64,000 nt of DNA, taken from the NCBI GenBank assembly GCA_023431345.1, contig JAEYWK010000272.1, positions 73,213 through 137,212 on the forward strand, given 5' to 3'. Below the pieces are notes generated by a model. That model saw only the letters and a list, made by a program, of their open reading frames with translations, was not told the DNA's origin and did not search any database. Made by a program: the position numbers and the translations under genes. Of this stretch, positions 7,733-16,444 are shown in pieces. This DNA is from Pseudomonadota bacterium. GTDB taxonomy: Bacteria > Myxococcota_A > Polyangia > Polyangiales > Polyangiaceae. The stretch's first letter is position 1; every line of letters starts with the position of its first letter.

Positions 7733-7812
7733 GGCTGTCGGTGAGGCGGGGTGCGAGACTTTGTAAGCGCGGCATCACGCGCCAAGAGACGAAAGCTCGC
7801 GAGACCAAAGCC

Positions 7813-8889
7813 ATGGGCGAAGGAAAGAACCTCGTCGGAGTCGATATTGGGTCGGCTTCGATCAAGGTTTGCCAAGTCAAGGACACCAAGAAGGGCATCG
7901 GCCTGCTGCGCTTTGGCTACGCCCCCTTGGCGCCCTCGGTGATCGTGGATGGTCAGGTGATGGACGCGGGCGCGGTGACCGAGACGCTGGCGCGCGTCTT
8001 TCACGACGCGAAGATTCGTCAGAAGGAGTGCGCGCTCTCGGTTTCTGGCCAGAGCGTCATCATCCGCAAGATCTCGGTGCCGATGATGACCGAGGCGGAG
8101 CTGTCGGAGCAGATCCAGTGGGAGGCCGAGCAGCACATCCCCTTCGACATCAAGGACGTGCGCGTCGACTACCAGGTGCTGCGGCGACGCCCCGAAGCCA
8201 GCCAGATGGACTTGCTGCTGGTGGCAGCCAAGCGCGACCAGATCGAAGAGTACGCGAACCTGGCCCGCAACGCGAAGCTGAAGCCGATCGTCTGCGACAT
8301 CGACGCCTTCACGGTACAGAACTTGTTCGAGTTCTCGCGGGGGCTCCCGTCCGATCAGACGATCGCGGTGATCAACGTCGGCGCCAGCTTGTCGTCGCTC
8401 AACATCATCGCTGGCGGCGTCAGCGCCTTCACGCGCGAGATCGCCAACGGCGGTAACGTCATCACCGAAGAAATTCAGAAGCAGCTCGGCGTGCCCCACG
8501 ACCAGGCCGAAGCCTACAAATGCGGAGGCGCAGCCAGCCCCGACGACCCCAGTCGCCCCGGCATCGTTCCTCACCAGGTCGTACAGGTGATCGAGGCGGT
8601 AACCGACTCGATCGCGGCGGAGATCCAGCGCAGCTTGGACTTCTTCATGGCGACCGGCGGTGAAGGCGAGATCGCGAAGATCTACGTCACCGGCGGCTCG
8701 GCCAACCTGATCTCGCTCGCGCAGTCGATCGAGCGGCGCGCGCGCGTGTCGGTCGAGACCTGGTCGCCCACCGAGAAGGTCAGCATCGAAGCCAAGGAAG
8801 TCAGCCCGCAACTCCTGCAGCAGCGGGGCGCGCAGCTGCCGGTCGCGCTGGGCCTGTCGCTGCGCAAGGAGCGCGAGGTGCGGGCATGA
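7813..8889 (+). CDS. pilM: Type IV pilus inner-membrane platform protein PilM (actin-like ATPase)
   Basis: 358 aa from the ATG at 7813. Cytoplasmic actin/FtsA-like protein of the type IV pilus alignment complex; it binds the N-terminal peptide of PilN. The phosphate-1 motif GVDIGSASIKV is at residues 10-20, and the later phosphate-2/adenosine motifs appear as INVGASLSSLNI and YVTGGSANL, the usual PilM pattern. The open frame starts at 7630, but that extension looks non-coding. Followed by pilN with an ATGA overlap. Confidence 0.95.
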   Translation: MGEGKNLVGVDIGSASIKVCQVKDTKKGIGLLRFGYAPLAPSVIVDGQVMDAGAVTETLARVFHDAKIRQKECALSVSGQSVIIRKISVPMMTEAELSEQIQWEAEQHIPFDIKDVRVDYQVLRRRPEASQMDLLLVAAKRDQIEEYANLARNAKLKPIVCDIDAFTVQNLFEFSRGLPSDQTIAVINVGASLSSLNIIAGGVSAFTREIANGGNVITEEIQKQLGVPHDQAEAYKCGGAASPDDPSRPGIVPHQVVQVIEAVTDSIAAEIQRSLDFFMATGGEGEIAKIYVTGGSANLISLAQSIERRARVSVETWSPTEKVSIEAKEVSPQLLQQRGAQLPVALGLSLRKEREVRA

Positions 8890-9506
8890 TTCGCATCAAT
8901 CTCCTCGCGCAGAAGAAGCGCAGCGAGCGGTCGGACGGCAGCCAAGTCTGGTTGGCGGCGGTGATGGTGGTCGTGCTCGCCGAGGTCGCGGCGCTGCTCG
9001 TCTTCCACAGCATCAAGGCCGAAGGGCTCGCGGACCAGCAGCGTAAGAACGCGGAGCTGAGCTCGCAAATCGAGCAAGCCAAGCGCAACGTGGCCAATCA
9101 CACGCAGGTGAAGGCGGACCTGGAGCTGCTGCGCCAGCGTGAGGCTGCCATCGAGAAGCTGCAGAGCGCGCGCTCGGGGCCGACGTCCATCTTGATGGAG
9201 CTGGCGCGCATCTTGACTCCCGGGCGCGGCCCCAGCGTCGACCCGGACCGCCTCGCGCAGCTACGGCGCGACAACCCGCTCTCCGTGTTCAACCCGAACT
9301 GGGACGCGCGGCGCCTGTGGTTGACGGGGTTCGTGGAGGCCCAGCGCAAGCTGCGCATCGACGGTAAGGCGCGCGACGGTGAAGACGTCAGCGAGCTGGC
9401 GCGCCGCCTCAACCTGTCCAGCTACTTCTACGACGTGAGGCTCTTGCCCGCGACGCGCGAGGCGGACTTCGTCAAGTTCTCGATCGAAGCGAAGGTGAGG
9501 TACTAG
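8886..9506 (+). CDS. pilN: Type IV pilus assembly protein PilN
   Basis: 206 aa. Begins MIRINLLAQKK, the conserved N-terminal IN(L)L segment that docks into PilM, then one membrane helix (about residues 22-42), then a coiled coil (SSQIEQAKRNVANH...) and a periplasmic ferredoxin-like domain. Forms a heterodimer with PilO in the alignment subcomplex. Stop and start overlap with both neighbours. Confidence 0.94.
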   Translation: MIRINLLAQKKRSERSDGSQVWLAAVMVVVLAEVAALLVFHSIKAEGLADQQRKNAELSSQIEQAKRNVANHTQVKADLELLRQREAAIEKLQSARSGPTSILMELARILTPGRGPSVDPDRLAQLRRDNPLSVFNPNWDARRLWLTGFVEAQRKLRIDGKARDGEDVSELARRLNLSSYFYDVRLLPATREADFVKFSIEAKVRY

Positions 9507-10120
9507 TGGCGCGCGGTGATTCGGTGCTGTCGAAGCTGCCGGCGCTGGCCAAGGTCGGCGTCGGGGCCCTGTTCGTGGTGTTGATCGGGGTGGCCTACTA
9601 CGTGGTCTTCTACGGTGATCTCGCGAGCTCCATCAGCGCCGAGCAGAGCAAAGAGAGCAAGCTGCGCGCGGAGCTATCCACGGCGCGCAAGAACGAGTTC
9701 TCCTACCAGAAGGACCTGGCCGAGCTCAGCGATCGGCAGCAGCGGCAGCGTGAGCTGGTGAAGATCTTGCCGACCGAGACCGAGTATCCCGCTTTCTTGA
9801 GCGCGGTGCAGAACGTCGCCAACGTGGCCGGCATCGGCCTGACCGCATGGGCCCCGCTGCCGGAGGAGTCGGATCAGTTCTACTCGCGCGTACCGATGAA
9901 GGTGTCGCTGACGGGCCGCTACCACCAGATCGCGAAGTTCTTCAACGGCGTGGGTCAGCTCGACCGCGTGATCAACATGGAGAATATCTCGCTGACCGAT
10001 CCCAAGCCGGAGGGGGCGGACGTGGTGGTGAAGGTGGAGGCGCTCGCGACCGCCTTTCGCGCCAAGCCGGAGGGCGCGGACGCCAAACCTGCCCCTGCCA
10101 AGCGCGGAGCCAAGCAATGA
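9506..10120 (+). CDS. pilO: Type IV pilus assembly protein PilO
   Basis: 204 aa from a GTG that overlaps the pilN stop (TAGTG). One N-terminal membrane helix (VGVGALFVVLIGVAYYVVFY), a coiled coil (SAEQSKESKLRAELSTARK) and a periplasmic domain with the typical PilO stretch (LPTETEYPAFLSAVQ ... MKVSLTGRYHQIAKFFNGV). Partner of PilN; contacts PilP. The last 20 residues are a Lys/Pro/Ala-rich tail. Confidence 0.94.
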   Translation: MARGDSVLSKLPALAKVGVGALFVVLIGVAYYVVFYGDLASSISAEQSKESKLRAELSTARKNEFSYQKDLAELSDRQQRQRELVKILPTETEYPAFLSAVQNVANVAGIGLTAWAPLPEESDQFYSRVPMKVSLTGRYHQIAKFFNGVGQLDRVINMENISLTDPKPEGADVVVKVEALATAFRAKPEGADAKPAPAKRGAKQ

Positions 10121-10731
10121 CGCGCTGGCTCGCTCGCAGCTGCCTGGCCTCGCTGCTGCTGGTCGGCTGCGGGGACGATCCGCCCGTCAAGGCGTCGAGC
10201 GCTCCCAGCGTCGCGTCCGCCAAGGGTAAAGCCGGCAAGCTCGCGGCGGCGGGCAGCGCGTCCGGCGCCGCTTCGGCCAACCTGCCGCCGCCGCCGCGGA
10301 TGGATGTCACGGAGGCCGAGTTCGCCGAGAGTGAGCGCAGCCGCGATCCGTTCCGGGCCTTCCTGGAAATCTTCAAGGACGAGTCCAAGGGCGGGGCCAA
10401 GTCGCAGCGCGAGGTGGTGCTCGCCGACTACAACATCGATGAGCTCAAGCTGATCGGTATCGTCACCCGCGCGGAGCCCGCCAAGGCGATGCTGGTGGAT
10501 CCGCAGGGCACCGGCCACGTGGTAAAGCGCGGCCAGTTCATCGGTAGGGCCGACATCGTGCAAGCGGCGGGGCGCACCGGCGCAAGCTACGAGATCAACT
10601 GGCGGGTCGATCGCATTCGCGACGGCGACATCGTGCTGATCCGTGAAGATCCGGCCAACCCCGACGTGCCCAGCGCGACGCGCGTGATCCCGCTCCGTCC
10701 CGAGGGCGCGGGCGCGAGCGCGGGTCGCTGA
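10117..10731 (+). CDS. pilP: Type IV pilus lipoprotein PilP
   Basis: 204 aa from the ATG in the ATGA overlap with pilO. Signal peptide with lipobox (LLLVGC), an Ala/Ser/Lys-rich linker, then the PilP beta-sandwich (SRDPFRAF ... YNIDELKLIGIV ... KAMLVDPQGTGHVVKRGQFIG). Links the PilN/PilO platform to the secretin PilQ. A 152-base gap separates it from pilQ, which may have its own promoter. Confidence 0.93.
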   Translation: MTRWLARSCLASLLLVGCGDDPPVKASSAPSVASAKGKAGKLAAAGSASGAASANLPPPPRMDVTEAEFAESERSRDPFRAFLEIFKDESKGGAKSQREVVLADYNIDELKLIGIVTRAEPAKAMLVDPQGTGHVVKRGQFIGRADIVQAAGRTGASYEINWRVDRIRDGDIVLIREDPANPDVPSATRVIPLRPEGAGASAGR

Positions 10732-10883
10732 CGGCCCGCGATGCGGTCACGCGCGGTCAGGAGCCGCTCGGACCTGCCTCAAATTTGTTCGTGTTACCCA
10801 AACGCCGCTACGCTGCCTCGAGCACGCAAGATGAGGCCGAATTTGCCTGACCGCAGCCAACTTACGACCTTCGGAGCCCCAGT

Positions 10884-13190
10884 ATGAGCTCGTCCAGGAA
10901 ACGACTCGGTCGGGCGCTTTCGCTCGCGGCCTCGCTCACGGCCCTGTCCAGCGTCGCCTACGCGGCCGGACCGGAGCGGGTGGCGACGCGGCTGGAGCTG
11001 AAGCCCGCCCCTCAGGCCGGGTCGGCGCGCCTGCGCATGACCTTCAGTGAGCCCCCCACCTTCACGGCTCGCCTCGAGCGCGGCGCCACGCGGCTGATCG
11101 TCGACGTGCCTTCCTCGTCCGTACGAGGGGTGCCGAGCGCGCTGCTCGAAAGAGTGGGCGTGGTGGGCGGTGTGATGGTGCAGTCCTTCGCGGCGGCGGG
11201 CGGTCGCACGACGCGCCTGCTACTGACGCTGCTCGAGGCCTCACACTACTCCGTCGCGGTCGACGGCAACGACCTCGTGGTGGCGGTCGCGCCGGGCAAA
11301 GACGGCAGCATCGAGGCCGTCCCGAAGCGCGTCGTCGAGAAGCCGGCGCCGGCGGCCGATGAGCCGTGCAAGGTGCTCGACGTGCGCTTCCAGCACAGCG
11401 AAGCCAAAGACGAGGTGGTGATCGACCTGAGCCAGCTCGGCGACTACAAAGAAGCCTCGCGCGGCAACGGGCGCCGCACGCTGACGCTCGGCTGCAGCAG
11501 GCTCGGCGAGGAGCTGTCGCGCACCCTCGACGTGTCGGCGTTCGGCGGCAAGCTGTCGAGCGTCTCGAGCTACTCGCGAGACGACAAGGGCGTCGTCATC
11601 GACGCCGACACGCGTGGCGAGGTGGAGAGCCGCGTGTCGCGACGCGGCTCGAGCTTGGTGTGGACCTTCGTCCAGAAGGGCGTCCGCGAGCCTTCCACGG
11701 TGACGGGCGTCGGCTTGGACGGCGGCACCGCGCGCCGCACCCGTACCGTGTACGTGGAGCAAGGCGTGACGGGCGTGCCCGACGTGGTCGCCGGCTTCCA
11801 GCCCGAAGCGGTGGAGACGCGCGCCGAGGGCGCGCAAGCGGGGGCGTTCGGCCCGAACGTGCTCGGGCAAGCCCAGGAGCGCCGGGCCTTCTCCGGTCGG
11901 CGCATCGACCTGGATCTGAAAGACGCCGACGTCCACAACGTGCTGCGGCTGCTGGCAGACGTGGGGCAGGTGAACATCGTCACCGCCGACAACGTGAGCG
12001 GCTCGGTGACGATCCGCATGCGCAACGTGCCGTGGGATCAGGCCCTCGACATCGTGCTGCAGTCCAAGAGCTTGGGCATGGTGCGGCAGGCGAACATGAT
12101 TCGCGTCGCGCCCCTCGCCGACCTGGAGAAAGAGCGCGAGATGCAGATCGCGCGCCGCCAGCAGGAGGTGAAGCTGGCGCCGATCGAGACGCGCTTGATC
12201 CCGGTGAGCTACGCCCAGGCCGCCGACCTGCAAGATCGCGCTCGGCCGCTGCTCTCGGAGCGCGGCTCGATCGCGGTCGACGAGCGCACGAACGTGATGA
12301 TCGTGCGCGACATCGCGGGCAACCTGAACCAAATCGAGGAGCTGACGCGGTCGCTCGATACGCAGACGCCGCAGGTGCTGGTGGAAGCCCGCATCGTGGA
12401 GGCCACCAGTCGCTACATTCGCGACGTCGGTATCCAGTGGGGCGGTGACGCGACGTTCTCGGCCGCGACCGGCAACCCCACTGGCCTGGCCTTCCCGAAC
12501 GCGATCGGCGTAGCCGGCGGCGCGAGCGACGGCAACACGCCGACCGCTGGCTTGAGCCCGTTCACGAACTCGGTTCCGAACCCGAACTTCGCGGTCAACC
12601 TACCGGCCGCGGTGGGCACCGGCTCCGGCGGCGCCCTCGGCCTGACCTTCGGCTCGATCGACAACACCATCAACCTCGCCGTCCGCCTGTCAGCGGCCGA
12701 ATCGAGCGGTATGCTGCGCATCTTGTCGAGCCCGCGCATCTTGACGCTCGATAACCGAGAAGCGCGCATCTCGCAGGGTACCTTGATCCCGTTCTCGCAG
12801 GTGAGCGCGCAGGGCGTGCAGACCACGTTCCAAGAGGCCAAGCTGCAGCTCCTGGTGCGGCCGCACGTCACGGCCGATGGCAGCGTCGCCATGCACGTGA
12901 AGATCAACCGCGACGAGCCAGACTTCAACCAAACGTCCGCTCGCGGCGACCCAACCATCCTCAAGCGCGAGGCGGAGACGGATCTGCTCGTGCTCGACGG
13001 TCACACCGCGGTCATCGGCGGCATCTTCACCCGCAACACCGGCCGCAACCTCGACCAAGTGCCGTTCTTCGGTGACATCCCGCTGATCGGGCTGCTCTTC
13101 CAGCGGCGCCGCGCCAGCGATAGCCGCGGCGAGCTCGTGATTTTCCTCACCCCGCGCATCGTGAACCGGGCCGAAGCACTCGGTCGCTGA
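10884..13190 (+). CDS. pilQ: Type IV pilus secretin PilQ
   Basis: 768 aa. Signal peptide (cleavage after SVAYA), two AMIN-type domains at about residues 35-135 and 155-275 that bind peptidoglycan, a linker, a secretin N-domain region (RIDLDLKDADVHNVLRLLADVGQVNIV and VSYAQAADLQDRARPLLS), and the C-terminal secretin barrel (VLVEARIVEATS ... TLIPFSQV ... VPFFGDIPLIGLLFQ ... ELVIFLTPRIV). Forms the outer-membrane gate for the pilus. Preceded by a 152-base non-coding spacer; a GGAG ribosome site lies near the start. Confidence 0.95.
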   Translation: MSSSRKRLGRALSLAASLTALSSVAYAAGPERVATRLELKPAPQAGSARLRMTFSEPPTFTARLERGATRLIVDVPSSSVRGVPSALLERVGVVGGVMVQSFAAAGGRTTRLLLTLLEASHYSVAVDGNDLVVAVAPGKDGSIEAVPKRVVEKPAPAADEPCKVLDVRFQHSEAKDEVVIDLSQLGDYKEASRGNGRRTLTLGCSRLGEELSRTLDVSAFGGKLSSVSSYSRDDKGVVIDADTRGEVESRVSRRGSSLVWTFVQKGVREPSTVTGVGLDGGTARRTRTVYVEQGVTGVPDVVAGFQPEAVETRAEGAQAGAFGPNVLGQAQERRAFSGRRIDLDLKDADVHNVLRLLADVGQVNIVTADNVSGSVTIRMRNVPWDQALDIVLQSKSLGMVRQANMIRVAPLADLEKEREMQIARRQQEVKLAPIETRLIPVSYAQAADLQDRARPLLSERGSIAVDERTNVMIVRDIAGNLNQIEELTRSLDTQTPQVLVEARIVEATSRYIRDVGIQWGGDATFSAATGNPTGLAFPNAIGVAGGASDGNTPTAGLSPFTNSVPNPNFAVNLPAAVGTGSGGALGLTFGSIDNTINLAVRLSAAESSGMLRILSSPRILTLDNREARISQGTLIPFSQVSAQGVQTTFQEAKLQLLVRPHVTADGSVAMHVKINRDEPDFNQTSARGDPTILKREAETDLLVLDGHTAVIGGIFTRNTGRNLDQVPFFGDIPLIGLLFQRRRASDSRGELVIFLTPRIVNRAEALGR

Positions 13191-13232
13191 GCGAGCCCGC
13201 GGCTCGTGGTAGCGTCGCTCGCCGCGACACAC

Positions 13233-14738
13233 ATGCGACCGCGGAAGGTGCTGTTCGGGTGGCTGGGGGTAGCCGTTGCTTTCGGCTACGCCCGCCCCGC
13301 GCGCGCCTACGAAGCCGAGGTCGACGCCTCCATCGAGGCTCAGTACTACACGCTGTCGAGCCCGTGGGGCTCGCCGGAGGTGCGCTACCGGCGCTACACC
13401 GAGACGCTGGGCTTGTCGGTGTGGAACATCCAAGGTCAAACGGATCCGCGCGGCTCGCGGCTGAGCTTCCAGTCACGCATGCGGCTCGACGCCGATTTCG
13501 GTCAAAGCTCGGCCGAGCGCCGGCTGATGAGCTCGACCTACGTCCCGGGCTTGGCCGAAGCGCCGCTCGATTTGATGTACGCCTACCTCGAAGGTGAGCG
13601 CTACGCCGGCGGCTACCTCGGCTTCCGACTGGGGCGTCAATACGTGTTCGATACGCTCGGCTTTTGGTCGTTCGACGGCGGCCTCGTGTCGCTGAGCACG
13701 CCCGCGGACCTCTACTTCGAGGCCTACGCCGGCTTCGAGCAGCGCGGCGGCGGCATGCCGACGTTCGGTACGAGGCGCTTCGAAGCGCAGGGCGTTTACC
13801 GCGGCGATCGCTACGGCTTCGACGGCAGCTACTACCCGTCGTTCTTGGACGAGTCCGCGCTCGCGCCAGCGGCGGGCCTGGCCGTGGAGGCGTCGGCGCT
13901 GGGCGTCCTCCACTCGCGGCTCAGCTATCGCAAGGTGATCAACCGCGACACCGTCAATGTCTCGCCGTTCGTCGACGCGGCAGGGGGGCAGCTATTCTTG
14001 TCGGGTGACCGCACGTCGAGCGAGCGGCTCGGCTACTCGCTGCGCGTCGACTCGAGCCAGGTCGGCGCCATCAACGCCTCGGTCGTGTACGACTTCTACA
14101 GCCAGATTTTCAGCGAGTACGCCGCCAGCGCCGACGCTTACCTGTCGTCTCGCGTGACCACGGGGGTGCGCTTCGAGCGTTACACGCCCACGTTCGACGG
14201 CGATTCCATCTTCAATTGGTTCGCGCGCTCACCCACCACGAGCGCCATCGCTCGCGCCGACGTGCGCTTCTCGCGCCGCCTGCAAGCCACCGTCGACGGC
14301 GGAGTGCGCTGGTTCGAGACCGAGGGCGAGCCGTCGAGCTACGCGGGGCAGCCCGACGTCGAGCACACCGGGCGCCTGTTCGACGTCTCGATCGACGCCG
14401 GCGCGCGCTACGACTACGGCAAGGGCAGCGTGGCGCTGCGCGGCGGCGGCGAAACCGGCGAGCGCGGGCATCGGCTGGGGGGAGACGTCACCGGCCGACG
14501 CCGCTTCGGATCGCGTTACGACGGCCTCGTCGTGCTGTCGCTGTGGGATTGGTCGGACGCCCTACGCCGCGACCGCGACGCCACGAGCTTCGGCTACGTC
14601 GTGGGTGCCGGCTTCACTCCGGGTCCCAGCTTCTTCACGCGCTCGCGCTTCGGGGTCGAGCTCGAGCACGAGATGAACCGCTTGGTGGGGCAGCGCTTCC
14701 GCGCGCTGCTCACGCTCGACCTGACGGTGCTGAAATGA
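13233..14738 (+). CDS. Outer-membrane beta-barrel protein coupled to a multiheme cytochrome
   Basis: 501 aa from the ATG at 13233, which gives a clear signal peptide (cleavage near ARPARA-YEA). The rest alternates aromatic and small residues in repeated 8-12-residue strands ending in FRALLTLDLTVLK, as expected for a large outer-membrane barrel; strands such as YLGFRLGRQYVFDTL and YSLRVDSSQVGAINASVVYDF are typical. The next gene overlaps by ATGA and encodes a 13-heme cytochrome. This suggests a porin-cytochrome style conduit for moving electrons across the outer membrane. No family name is recognised. Confidence 0.78.
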   Translation: MRPRKVLFGWLGVAVAFGYARPARAYEAEVDASIEAQYYTLSSPWGSPEVRYRRYTETLGLSVWNIQGQTDPRGSRLSFQSRMRLDADFGQSSAERRLMSSTYVPGLAEAPLDLMYAYLEGERYAGGYLGFRLGRQYVFDTLGFWSFDGGLVSLSTPADLYFEAYAGFEQRGGGMPTFGTRRFEAQGVYRGDRYGFDGSYYPSFLDESALAPAAGLAVEASALGVLHSRLSYRKVINRDTVNVSPFVDAAGGQLFLSGDRTSSERLGYSLRVDSSQVGAINASVVYDFYSQIFSEYAASADAYLSSRVTTGVRFERYTPTFDGDSIFNWFARSPTTSAIARADVRFSRRLQATVDGGVRWFETEGEPSSYAGQPDVEHTGRLFDVSIDAGARYDYGKGSVALRGGGETGERGHRLGGDVTGRRRFGSRYDGLVVLSLWDWSDALRRDRDATSFGYVVGAGFTPGPSFFTRSRFGVELEHEMNRLVGQRFRALLTLDLTVLK

Positions 14739-16084
14739 GCAGCCGCGCGGACCTGCTGCTGCTGATGTCGCTGCTCGCCGCGTTCGTCGCGTGGTGCTCC
14801 GGGCGCCCGGTCTTGGCGGATGGCCGCGCGCTGCAGGTCAGCGGCGCGAGCCCGTTCGACTTCGATGAGGTGCCGCTCGCCTTCAGGCCGCCCGGCTCTT
14901 TCGTCGACGACGACGGCCCCAGCCCCGTCGTGTTCCCCGAGCAAGCGCTGCCGCTCCGCTTCAACCACAAGAAGCACGTGAAGGAGCTGGGGGTGGCCTG
15001 CGTGACCTGCCACGCTGCCGCCAAGACCAGCGTCAAGGCCGCGGACTCGCTGCTGCCTCCCGCCACGCGCTGCGACGGCTGCCATGGCACGAGCCACCGC
15101 GACCTCTCCGCCGTCACCAGCGACGAGCCGCGCCCGCTGGGCCAGTGCGCCTTCTGTCACATTGGCTACGACGCCACCCGCCCCAACGTCGTCGCGCGGG
15201 TGGTCTTGCCCAAGCCCAACTTGCGCTTCGACCACCAGAAGCACGTCACCGGCCTCGGTATGGATTGCGCGCGCTGCCACGGTAAGGTCGACGAGGTCGG
15301 CGTCGCCACGCGCGACCAGCTCCCGCGCATGAAAGAGTGCGTCACGTGTCACGTGCTCGGCTCGCGCGACGTGGGCGAGCCGCGCCCCGGTAAGGCATCC
15401 GGCGCCTGCGCGACGTGTCACCTCACGGAGGCGAGCGGCGTGATGACGACCAGCTTCGCGAGCGGCAAAATGCTTCCGCCGCCCTGGCTGAACAACGCCG
15501 GCCATGGGTCTGATTTCATCGAGCGCCACAAGCACGTCGCCGGAGTCGACAGCCGCTTCTGTGCCAATTGTCACCAGGAGCGGTTCTGCGTCGGCTGCCA
15601 CGACGGCAAGGTTCGACCGCGCAAAATCCACCCCAACGATTTCCTCAGCCAGCACCCGATCGCGGCCCGGCAGAACAATCCTCGCTGCAGCAGCTGCCAC
15701 CAGCAGCAGTCATTTTGCCTCACTTGTCACCAGCGAGCAGGGGTGGCCATGTCGGGGCCGGCTGGCAACTTCGCGAATCGCGGTCGATTTCACCCGCCCA
15801 AGGCCATTTGGACCGACGGAGGCCGCAGCCCGGGCCATCATGCCTGGGAAGCGCAGCGCAACTTGAGCGCGTGCGTGAGCTGCCATCAGGAGCGCGACTG
15901 CGCCATGTGTCACGCCACTCGCGGCGTCGGGGGGCGCGGGCCGAGCCTGATGGGTAAGGGGCGGGGCGTGAATCCTCACCCGGTGGGCTTTCTGGGCCGC
16001 TGCCGCCAGGCCCTGCGGCAGAACGCGCGGCCGTGCCTGACTTGCCACACCGCAAACGATCCGGAGCTGCTGAAATGCCGTTGA
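14735..16084 (+). CDS. Periplasmic 13-heme c-type cytochrome
   Basis: 449 aa with a cleavable signal peptide (after PVLA). Thirteen CXXCH heme sites were counted in order: CVTCH, CDGCH, CAFCH, CARCH, CVTCH, CATCH, CANCH, CVGCH, CSSCH, CLTCH, CVSCH, CAMCH, CLTCH. Several are preceded by spaced FNHKKH/FDHQKH motifs that supply distal His ligands, as in cytochrome c3/c7-like modules. The start overlaps the beta-barrel gene, and two small genes follow, the last encoding a lipoprotein with a CX4CH motif. Probable electron carrier between periplasm and outer membrane; the terminal donor or acceptor is unknown. Confidence 0.9.
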   Translation: MSSRADLLLLMSLLAAFVAWCSGRPVLADGRALQVSGASPFDFDEVPLAFRPPGSFVDDDGPSPVVFPEQALPLRFNHKKHVKELGVACVTCHAAAKTSVKAADSLLPPATRCDGCHGTSHRDLSAVTSDEPRPLGQCAFCHIGYDATRPNVVARVVLPKPNLRFDHQKHVTGLGMDCARCHGKVDEVGVATRDQLPRMKECVTCHVLGSRDVGEPRPGKASGACATCHLTEASGVMTTSFASGKMLPPPWLNNAGHGSDFIERHKHVAGVDSRFCANCHQERFCVGCHDGKVRPRKIHPNDFLSQHPIAARQNNPRCSSCHQQQSFCLTCHQRAGVAMSGPAGNFANRGRFHPPKAIWTDGGRSPGHHAWEAQRNLSACVSCHQERDCAMCHATRGVGGRGPSLMGKGRGVNPHPVGFLGRCRQALRQNARPCLTCHTANDPELLKCR

Positions 16085-16189
16085 TTCGGGAGCGAAATGG
16101 CAAAGAGGTGCCAAAGCGCTTGCCGACCCCTTCTGCTGGCGGGTATAGCGGCAAGGGCTACGTTTGCTCATGCTTCGAGGAGGCCCTCC

Positions 16190-16444
16190 GTGAAGGAGCT
16201 CGTCCGCTACCTGTTCGAGAATCTGTACTTCGACTTTCAAGGCGACATCTCTGTCGACAAGGTGCGGGACTTTCTCCGCGAAGACGACAGTCGCGAGGCG
16301 AGGCAGCTCCTCTCGAAGATCATCGAAGAAAAGGGGGTCGACGACCTCCTCATCACCTTGGCCGACGTGCTGAAGGACCACATCCGTACGGGTGTGAGCG
16401 AGCAGAACATCCGCGATCAGCTGTCGACCTACTCCGAGAGCTGA
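16190..16444 (+). CDS. Small acidic protein in the cytochrome operon
   Basis: 84 aa. The GTG at 16190 is chosen because a near-perfect ribosome site (GAGGAGG, around 16177) sits 7 bases upstream; an ATG at 16097 in the same frame would add 31 residues with no ribosome site. The sequence is soluble, helical and acidic (VKELVRYLFEN ... DDLLITLADVLKDHIRTGV). No signal peptide. Not recognised. Sits between the 13-heme cytochrome and the CX4CH lipoprotein gene and ends in a CTGA overlap with the latter. Confidence 0.72.
   Translation: MKELVRYLFENLYFDFQGDISVDKVRDFLREDDSREARQLLSKIIEEKGVDDLLITLADVLKDHIRTGVSEQNIRDQLSTYSES

Larger units (their letters stand above)
7253..7812. other. Regulatory intergenic region between the sigma gene and pilM
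   Basis: 560 bases without a convincing gene. Besides the sigma54 promoter and the three 16-bp dyads it holds an AT-rich patch around 7481-7530, unusual for this genome, and a two-part repeat: CCTGTCTCG followed by TAGATAC at 7399-7428 and again at 7552-7569. A hairpin with a T-run lies at 7696-7732. The open frame that continues upstream of pilM from 7630 has no signs of coding and is treated as leader. Confidence 0.6.

Noticed and set aside
16190..16444. ENLYFDFQG segment resembling a TEV protease site
   Set aside because: Two residues are inserted relative to ENLYFQG and there is no sign of engineered DNA; coincidence.
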